DNA of 64,000 nt from an uncultured Spirochaetales bacterium (lineage in GTDB: Bacteria; Spirochaetota; Spirochaetia; Sphaerochaetales; Sphaerochaetaceae), in contig CASEAG010000002.1 of assembly GCA_949285785.1 (NCBI GenBank), forward strand, positions 148,521 to 212,520, read 5' to 3'. The number at the start of each line of letters is the position of its first letter. Position 1 is the stretch's first letter. Position numbers and translations under genes: made by a program. Below the pieces are notes generated by a model. That model was not told the DNA's origin. It did no database searches and worked only from the letters and a program-made list of their open reading frames with translations. Shown in pieces: positions 58,236-64,000 of this stretch.

Positions 58236-61229
58236 ATGGTACAGGAAAGGAAGACTCTCGTGATCGTCGAGTCCCCCACGAAGGCGGAGACGATAAGACG
58301 CTATCTTGCGAAGGACTATGTGGTCATGGCCAGTAAGGGCCATGTCCGTGATCTGCCTGAGGACCGCATCGGAATCGACATAGAGCACGGCTTCGAGCCC
58401 CAGTATGTCATCACCGAGGGCAAGGGCCGCCTCATCGAGGAGCTCAGGAAGAAGCTGAAGGGCTGCGACGAGCTGCTGCTTGCAACCGATGAGGACCGTG
58501 AGGGCGAGTCGATCTCCTGGCATCTGCTTGAGCTGCTCAGGCCGTCCGTCCCATACAGGAGGATGGTCTTCCACGAGATCACGCGTTCTGCGATAACCGA
58601 GGCCCTCAAGGGCGGACGCGATATCGACATGAACCTGGTCAAGGCCCAGGAGGACAGGAGGATAGTCGACCGTCTGTACGGATATGAGGTGTCTCCCGTG
58701 CTGTGGCGGAAGCTGTCCAACAAGAAGCTGTCCGGAGGCCGTGTACAGTCCGTCGGGCTGCGCTTCATCGTCGAGAAGGAGCTGGAGAGGCTGAACTACG
58801 TCTCCTCCAGCTACTACGATGTGAAGGCGGAGTTCCCGTCCTTCACCGCAGTCCTGGAGAGCGCCGACGGAGAGAGGGTCGCCACCGGCAAGGATTTCGA
58901 CTCCGTCACCGGTGCTTTCGACAACAGGGCCCGTCTGCTGACGAAGGAGGACTGTGACAGGATCATGGCCTACTGTGCATCGCATCCCGAGTACGAGGTC
59001 ACCAGCGTCGCCATGAAGCCGAGCGTCTCCAATCCGCAGCCGCCCTTCACCACATCGACGCTCCAGCAGGCAGCCTCCAGCCGCCTTCATCTGTCATCAC
59101 GCGAGACCATGCGCATCGCCCAGTCGCTCTTCGAGAACGGCTTCATCACATACATGAGGACCGACAGCGTCAACCTCTCAAAGGAGTGCATCGACGCCGC
59201 CCGGACCCAGATCGAGAACGAGTTCGGCGCAGAATACCTCAGCGAGAAGGTGCGCACCTTCCGCAACAGAAGCAAGAACGCCCAGGAGGCTCATGAGGCC
59301 ATCCGTCCGGCAGGCGACACTTTCCGCCGCCCCGAGCAGACCGGACTCAAGGGCAAGGACCTGGCCCTGTACACGCTGATCTGGATGCGCACCATCGCGA
59401 CGCAGATGGCGAGCGCGAAGAAGAGCACGACCACGGTCAAGCTGACCAACGGCTCCTATGTGTTCTCCTCATCCGGCACCGTCGTCCTGTTCCCGGGATA
59501 TCTGAAGGTGTACAGCGAGGACAGGGACGAGGATGAGAGGCTGCAGAGTCTTCCTTCGCTCAAGGAGGGTGACAGGCTTTCCGAGGCCGTGCTCTCCGCG
59601 AACGAGCATGTGACGACGCCGCCTTCGCGCTACAGCGAGGCCAGCCTGATCAGAAAGCTCGAGGAGCAGGGGATAGGAAGGCCCAGCACATACGCCACCA
59701 TCATCTCGACACTGCTGGACAGGGGCTATGTCAGAGAGCAGGACAGGGCCATGATCCCGACATTCACCGGCTTCGCCGTCAACGCCTGCATGAACAGCAC
59801 ATTCAGCCAGCTCGTCGACTACTCGTACACCTCCGACATGGAGGACGAGCTGGACATGATCGCCCAGGGAAGGAAGGACAGCAGGGCCTACCTTGACGCC
59901 TTCTACTTCGGTGATGGAAGCGGCAAGGGACTCAAGGCCATGGTCGAGGAGGCGAAGGCCTCGCAGGCGGATTTCAAGACGCTCCATCTGCCGAACTTCA
60001 GCGGCAGTGTCACGCTGCGCGACGGCAGGGTATGCACATACAGCGTGAAGATCGGCCCTTACGGCGCCTATCTCGCCACGGATATGAAGAAGGAGAATGG
60101 TAAGGCCCTCCTGGTCAACATCCCCGCCTATGACCTTCCCGGTCTGATGGGGGATGAGGACATCCGCAATCTCGTCGAAGATGCGGTCTTCGGAGGCGAT
60201 GAAGTGGCGGACGACAGGATCGTCCTCAGAAAAGGCCAGAGGGGGGAGTACTGGCAGAAGGGTGACCAGCGCTGCAGCGTTCCACGCGGCAGGAAGAAGG
60301 CCGAGGACTACAGCCAGGAGGAGATAGAGTACATGTTCTCGCTCCCCCGTACCGTGGCAGTCGACGAGGAAGGGAACGAGGTCGTGCTGAACAAGGGCCC
60401 TTACGGCTTCTACCTGAAGTACAGGGATGCGAACTACAAGCTGTTCTCCGTGCCGTTCAACATGACGGGTGACGAGGCTCTGGCGCTGGTCGGAAGCAAG
60501 AAGCCGTCCACGGCATCCGCCCTGAAGAGCTTCGACGATTACGAAGGTCTTCCTCTTACGATCAGAAAGGGGCGATACGGTGCCTATCTGAAATGGGGCG
60601 CCACGAACATAAGACTGCCACGCAAGGATGTCGAGTCGTTCACCCAGGAGGAGGTGGAGCAGCTCTGCCGGGCCTCCGTGAACTCCAGCACATCCAAGGC
60701 GGGTGGTGCAGTGATCGGTTCCTGGGAAGGCGGTGAGGTCACGCTGCATGAGGGGCGTTATGGACAGTACGTGAAGTGGAACGACACCAACTACAGGATT
60801 CCTCGTTCCTTCGGCGAGGTCACGCTCGACAAGGTCGTGGCCATGATCTCGAACACGAAAAGCGAGGCCCCGGCAAGCCTTGGTGAGCATGAGGGCAGGC
60901 CCGTCCTGCTTGCACATGGCCGCTATGGTGCCTACCTGAAGTGGGGTGATGAGAACTTCCGTCTTCCAAGGAGCGTGGACACCTCGTCGCTGACGCTCGA
61001 TGATGCCATCGGGTTCATACGCACCCAGCGCGAGCAGAAGGCCATCAGCCCGGTCGTTCTCGGACAGAGCGCCGGCAAGGATGTCGTCGTGGCCCATGGC
61101 CGCTATGGCTACTATCTGAAGTGGGACGGTTCCAACATCGCACTTCCCGTGAAGTACCGCAACGACATATCCTCCCTGACGCTCGATGAGGCCGTGGAGC
61201 TTATCCGAAAGAAGAAAGGCGATGCCTGA
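58236..61229 (+). CDS. topA: DNA topoisomerase I
   Basis: A 997-residue type IA enzyme that relaxes negative supercoils. TOPRIM domain: VIVESPTKAETI, then ATDEDREGE with the metal-binding acids (about 83-91). Catalytic Tyr306 in ITYMRTDSVN. The C-terminal third (about 595-990) has a series of repeats with GRYGAYLKW, GRYGQYVKW and GRYGYYLKW instead of Cys-type zinc fingers; this is the Toprim_C_rpt-type tail of several bacteria. AAGGA lies farther than usual from the ATG (about 14 bases). Confidence 0.96.
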   Translation: MVQERKTLVIVESPTKAETIRRYLAKDYVVMASKGHVRDLPEDRIGIDIEHGFEPQYVITEGKGRLIEELRKKLKGCDELLLATDEDREGESISWHLLELLRPSVPYRRMVFHEITRSAITEALKGGRDIDMNLVKAQEDRRIVDRLYGYEVSPVLWRKLSNKKLSGGRVQSVGLRFIVEKELERLNYVSSSYYDVKAEFPSFTAVLESADGERVATGKDFDSVTGAFDNRARLLTKEDCDRIMAYCASHPEYEVTSVAMKPSVSNPQPPFTTSTLQQAASSRLHLSSRETMRIAQSLFENGFITYMRTDSVNLSKECIDAARTQIENEFGAEYLSEKVRTFRNRSKNAQEAHEAIRPAGDTFRRPEQTGLKGKDLALYTLIWMRTIATQMASAKKSTTTVKLTNGSYVFSSSGTVVLFPGYLKVYSEDRDEDERLQSLPSLKEGDRLSEAVLSANEHVTTPPSRYSEASLIRKLEEQGIGRPSTYATIISTLLDRGYVREQDRAMIPTFTGFAVNACMNSTFSQLVDYSYTSDMEDELDMIAQGRKDSRAYLDAFYFGDGSGKGLKAMVEEAKASQADFKTLHLPNFSGSVTLRDGRVCTYSVKIGPYGAYLATDMKKENGKALLVNIPAYDLPGLMGDEDIRNLVEDAVFGGDEVADDRIVLRKGQRGEYWQKGDQRCSVPRGRKKAEDYSQEEIEYMFSLPRTVAVDEEGNEVVLNKGPYGFYLKYRDANYKLFSVPFNMTGDEALALVGSKKPSTASALKSFDDYEGLPLTIRKGRYGAYLKWGATNIRLPRKDVESFTQEEVEQLCRASVNSSTSKAGGAVIGSWEGGEVTLHEGRYGQYVKWNDTNYRIPRSFGEVTLDKVVAMISNTKSEAPASLGEHEGRPVLLAHGRYGAYLKWGDENFRLPRSVDTSSLTLDDAIGFIRTQREQKAISPVVLGQSAGKDVVVAHGRYGYYLKWDGSNIALPVKYRNDISSLTLDEAVELIRKKKGDA

Positions 61230-61258
61230 ATGACACAATCCCCGCTTTGAGCTATCAT
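61230..61258 (+). promoter_or_regulatory. Promoter of the ECF S-component gene
   Basis: -35 ATGACA (61230-61235), 17-base spacer, -10 TATCAT (61253-61258), about 30 bases before the ATG. It overlaps the hairpin at 61237-61268. Confidence 0.45.
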
Positions 61259-61268
61259 TGCGGGGATT
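61237..61268 (+). terminator. Hairpin between topA and the ECF S-component gene
   Basis: AATCCCCGC (61237-61245) with GCGGGGATT (61260-61268), 14-base loop, followed by TCCTTC. Weak T-tail; may end topA transcripts. Confidence 0.5.
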
Positions 61269-61287
61269 TCCTTCAGGAGGCATCCAA

Positions 61288-61800
61288 ATGGCTAAAAGCA
61301 ACAGTGCTGTGAGACTCGCGACGCTTGCCGTCGCCATAGCCCTGGTCTGTGTCTTCACCATGGTGATCCGCATCCCTCTTGGTGCGGGCTATCTGAATCT
61401 GTGCGATGTGGCAATCGCTTTCTGCGCATATGCGCTGGGACCTGTCACGGCCCTTGTGGCCGGAGCCCTGGGCCCTGCATTCGCAGACCTCGCCGGTGGC
61501 TATGCCCAGTGGGCGCTTGTGAGCTGTATCGTGCATGGGCTTGAAGGACTGCTCATGGCGCTGGTACTCAAGGCGATGAAGCATTGCCTGGCTTCGAAGA
61601 TCCTTGCTGCGGCGATCTGCATCATCATCGTCCCGGCAGGCTACTATGTACTTTCAGGGCTGTTTCTTGTAGGATTCGAAGCGGCTCTCGCCGACATCCC
61701 CGGAAACCTTATCCAGAGCGTTGTCGGCGCAGTGGCGGGCTTCGCGCTCAGCGAAGCGGTCATCAAGGCATATCCACCGGTGAAGTCTTTCGCCTGGTGA
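61288..61800 (+). CDS. ECF transporter S component
   Basis: A 170-residue membrane protein with about six helices: ATLAVAIALVCVFTMVIRIP, CDVAIAFCAYALGPVTALVAG, ADLAGGYAQWALVSCIVHGL and the C-terminal VGAVAGFALSEAV. GALGPAFADLAGG is a common S-component signature (PF07155-like). It binds a vitamin or other micronutrient and needs a shared ECF module (EcfA/A'/T), which is not here. Which ligand (riboflavin, queuosine precursor and others) is not decided. AGGAGG lies 7 bases before the ATG. Confidence 0.82.
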   Translation: MAKSNSAVRLATLAVAIALVCVFTMVIRIPLGAGYLNLCDVAIAFCAYALGPVTALVAGALGPAFADLAGGYAQWALVSCIVHGLEGLLMALVLKAMKHCLASKILAAAICIIIVPAGYYVLSGLFLVGFEAALADIPGNLIQSVVGAVAGFALSEAVIKAYPPVKSFAW

Positions 61801-61823
61801 GCAGAGAGGAAGAACCATAGCCT

Positions 61824-63377
61824 ATGGCAGACAACAGACACGAATGCATCGTCGTCCTCGACTTCGGTGCCCAGTACAGCCAGCTGATCGCCAGAAGGGT
61901 CAGGGAGCTGGGCGTCTATTCGCAGATCCTGCCTTTCAACGCGACTGCGGAGGAGATTCTCGCAACGGGTCCGGTGAAGGGCATAATATTCTCAGGCGGA
62001 CCGGCTTCCGTGCCGCAGGATGGGAGTCCCAGACCCGATTCCAGAGTCTTCTCCATGGGGCTGCCGATCTTCGGCATCTGCTACGGTCTTCAGGTCATGA
62101 GCCAGATGCTCGGAGGCCAGGTCGAATGTCCTGAGCACAAGGAATACGGAATCGCCAACATAGACATAGTCGGGAAGTCTCCGCTGTTCGAGGGCGTCAG
62201 CCGCAACTCCCAGGTCTGGATGAGCCATGGCGACAGGGTTGCCGTGATGCCGGAAGGCTTCACGATGACGGCACAGACCCCGAGCTGTCCATATACGGCC
62301 ATAGAGGACAGGAAGCGTGATTTCTACGGAGTCCAGTTCCATCCCGAAGTGGTCCATTCGCTCGAGGGGCAGAAGATGCTTGGCAACTTCGTTCTGAACA
62401 TCTGTCATGCAAAGGCCGACTGGAACATGGGCTCGTTCATCGACGAGGCCGTCGAGGCCATCCGCGCCGAAGTCGGTGACAGGAACGTGCTGTGCGGCCT
62501 TTCCGGCGGGGTCGACTCGTCCGTGGCTGCGGTCCTGATCCACAAGGCCATAGGTGACCAGCTCGTGTGCGTCTTCGTCAACAACGGAATGCTGCGCAAG
62601 GGCGAGGCGGAGAGCGTCCTGGAACTGTTCGGAAGGAACTTCAACATGAGGCTTCAGTACGCCGATGCCGAAGAGGCGTTTCTGTCAGCACTTAAGGGCA
62701 AGACCGACCCTGAAGACAAGAGGAAGACGATCGGCAAGCTCTTCGTCGACACTTTCTATTCAGAGGCCCGCAAGTGCGGTGACATATCGTATCTTGCACA
62801 GGGGACGCTCTATCCGGACATAGTGGAGAGCAGGAGCCCCTTTGGCGGCCCCACGTCCACAATCAAGTCGCATCACAATGTCGGAGGTCTTCCAGAGGAC
62901 CTGAAGTGGAAGCTTCTGGAGCCGCTCAAGGACCTGTTCAAGGACGAGGTCAGGGCGCTCGGCAGAGAGCTTGGTCTTCCAGAGGAACTGGTCGATCGTC
63001 ATCCGTTCCCAGGCCCCGGTCTCGGTGTCAGGTGCATCGGAGAGGTCACGAAGGAGCGCTTGGATGCCCTTCGCGAAATCGATGCGATCTTCATCGACGA
63101 GATACGCAAGGCCGGACTGTATGGACATATCTGGCAGGCGCTTGCCGATCTGCTTCCTGTCAAGAGCGTAGGAGTGCAGGGCGACGAGAGGACCTACAGG
63201 GAGGTCTGTACGCTACGTGCGGTGACCAGCGCGGACGCCATGACTGCGGACTGGTACAGGATGCCGTACGATGTGATGCAGAAGTGTGCAAGCCGTATCT
63301 GCAACGAGGTGGGTGCGGTCAACAGAGTGCTGTACGACATCACGAGCAAGCCGCCTGCGACGATAGAGTGGGAATAG
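61824..63377 (+). CDS. guaA: GMP synthase (glutamine-hydrolysing)
   Basis: A 517-residue bifunctional enzyme converting XMP to GMP. The amidotransferase has the nucleophile Cys in FGICYGLQVMSQ and His-Glu in QFHPEVVHS; the ATP-pyrophosphatase has the PP-loop LSGGVDSSVAA; the dimerisation domain ends with YDITSKPPATIEWE. Complete. AGAGGA is about 14 bases from the ATG, a weak site. Intrinsic terminator at 63392. Confidence 0.97.
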   Translation: MADNRHECIVVLDFGAQYSQLIARRVRELGVYSQILPFNATAEEILATGPVKGIIFSGGPASVPQDGSPRPDSRVFSMGLPIFGICYGLQVMSQMLGGQVECPEHKEYGIANIDIVGKSPLFEGVSRNSQVWMSHGDRVAVMPEGFTMTAQTPSCPYTAIEDRKRDFYGVQFHPEVVHSLEGQKMLGNFVLNICHAKADWNMGSFIDEAVEAIRAEVGDRNVLCGLSGGVDSSVAAVLIHKAIGDQLVCVFVNNGMLRKGEAESVLELFGRNFNMRLQYADAEEAFLSALKGKTDPEDKRKTIGKLFVDTFYSEARKCGDISYLAQGTLYPDIVESRSPFGGPTSTIKSHHNVGGLPEDLKWKLLEPLKDLFKDEVRALGRELGLPEELVDRHPFPGPGLGVRCIGEVTKERLDALREIDAIFIDEIRKAGLYGHIWQALADLLPVKSVGVQGDERTYREVCTLRAVTSADAMTADWYRMPYDVMQKCASRICNEVGAVNRVLYDITSKPPATIEWE

Positions 63378-63391
63378 ACCGATATGCTATT

Positions 63392-63420
63392 AACTCCTTG
63401 CATTGCAAGGAGTTTTTTAT
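63392..63420 (+). terminator. Intrinsic terminator of guaA
   Basis: AACTCCTTG with CAAGGAGTT around a short loop, then TTTTTTATT. Confidence 0.9.
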
Positions 63421-63930
63421 TGCCTTGACCCTATTCTGACCCCAAAATGTGTAACTAATATCTTTAGAATCAGAAACCATAGCAAATTTATAATACAGTA
63501 AGTATGAGGGATTGCTATTCTGTCTCCAAACTCCGCATCTGAGTGATGGTTGAATTGTTGTCAGCACCGGTGCTCTCGTTGAGACTATCAGTGTATGTCC
63601 ATATGAGAAGGTAATTGATGAGAAATATCAAAGATTTTTTCAAACCTTGTAATCCAAGGTTCATTTCTTCATGTCCTTTTGTCAACCATTTGATTGGATA
63701 TTGCTGTTTTTATTCCCATTATTGACTTACGGGCTCAAATAAACTATCTTACAAGCCCTCACCATTGGCTACGGCACCCTGTCACGGAAAATCTACTAAA
63801 TATATGACTATAAAAAGCTTAAAAACGTGAGAAGGGCTCGTTGTCGTCGCTCCATATTCAGACCAGGTATCTCCGGGTAACGGTAGCCTGCATGAGATCG
63901 GATATCAAAAATACACTGATTTACAGGCCC
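63421..63930. other. AT-rich stretch with no supported gene
   Basis: About 510 bases with no convincing gene. Composition drops sharply: 63661-63720 has 19 of 60 G+C. An inverted repeat GGGCT (63731-63735) / AGCCC is visible. Likely a recently acquired or decaying region; it leads into a partial reading frame at the right edge. Confidence 0.5.
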
Positions 63931-64000
63931 CTACCAGGTGTCATTCAGCCTGTATCTGAGGTACTTCCCTCCGTTTTCCTTCAGCAGTATCTCCTTATCC
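63931..64000 (-). CDS. C-terminal fragment of an unidentified protein (truncated by window)
   Basis: On the minus strand the frame open from the window end reads DKEILLKENGGKYLRYRLND, then TW, and stops at 63931. Only 23 residues are visible. The surrounding AT-rich DNA suggests a mobile or transferred gene, for instance a transposase, but nothing in the fragment proves this. Confidence 0.3.
   Translation of the reverse strand, partial: DKEILLKENGGKYLRYRLNDTW

Overview
The window is 64 kb of gene-dense, mostly GC-rich bacterial DNA; sampled lines are near 60% GC. It suggests an anaerobic, Gram-negative-type, host-associated bacterium, most likely a spirochete of the Sphaerochaeta group (inference, moderate confidence). 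Pointers are a complete rnfCDGEAB ion-pumping complex, flavodoxins and a very small rubredoxin, Na+-pump decarboxylase subunits, a patatin protein with an apparent outer-membrane barrel, and many signal-peptide proteins of no known function. No rRNA, CRISPR array, prophage or complete insertion sequence is visible.

Layout. 1-5.4 kb: a 5'-truncated ABC exporter, a GNAT-like acyltransferase, a DUF4105 membrane protein, rplM-rpsI and a flavodoxin. 5.5-9.7 kb: a lower-GC island with a TetR regulator and two ABC exporter half-transporters. 9.9-16.3 kb: a YkgJ-type protein, then on the minus strand a sugar ABC operon (binding protein, two permeases, LacI regulator, malQ). 16.5-22.1 kb: an OadB-like pump with a 42-residue OadG-like partner, hflX with a flavodoxin-like gene, ychF and a Gfo/Idh/MocA oxidoreductase. 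22.1-29.2 kb: an Fe/cobalamin-type ABC operon with an embedded methyltransferase, a CDF transporter, an alpha/beta hydrolase and malic enzyme. 29.2-35.9 kb: a repeat-rich spacer, tRNA-Arg, an SMP-30 protein, a small membrane protein and rnfCDGEAB. 35.9-44.8 kb: a GH57-like protein lacking its catalytic Glu, prfB with programmed frameshift, a PEGA-like protein, ftsY, and an ABC transporter of the LolCDE/MacB type. 44.8-51.9 kb: rnz, a TPR protein, queH, a cardiolipin synthase, a TrpR-like protein, mini-rubredoxin, tRNA-Leu and the patatin protein. 52-64 kb: a DEAD-box helicase, a DUF2804 protein, a PpiD/SurA-like protein, a lipoprotein, an FN3-like secreted protein, topA, an ECF S component, guaA, and an AT-rich tail with a partial reading frame at the edge.

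Working together. The sugar importer and MalQ would feed glycolysis. Malic enzyme would supply pyruvate and NAD(P)H. Rnf exchanges electrons between ferredoxin and NAD while pumping ions, and OadB/OadG would export Na+ on decarboxylation; the alpha subunit must lie elsewhere.

The most unusual signal is in the promoters. About 13 genes that start transcription units have no Shine-Dalgarno but a sigma70-like -10 hexamer only 6-11 bases before the start codon, predicting leaderless or nearly leaderless mRNAs. Most genes inside operons instead have a Shine-Dalgarno or are coupled by overlapping stop and start codons.
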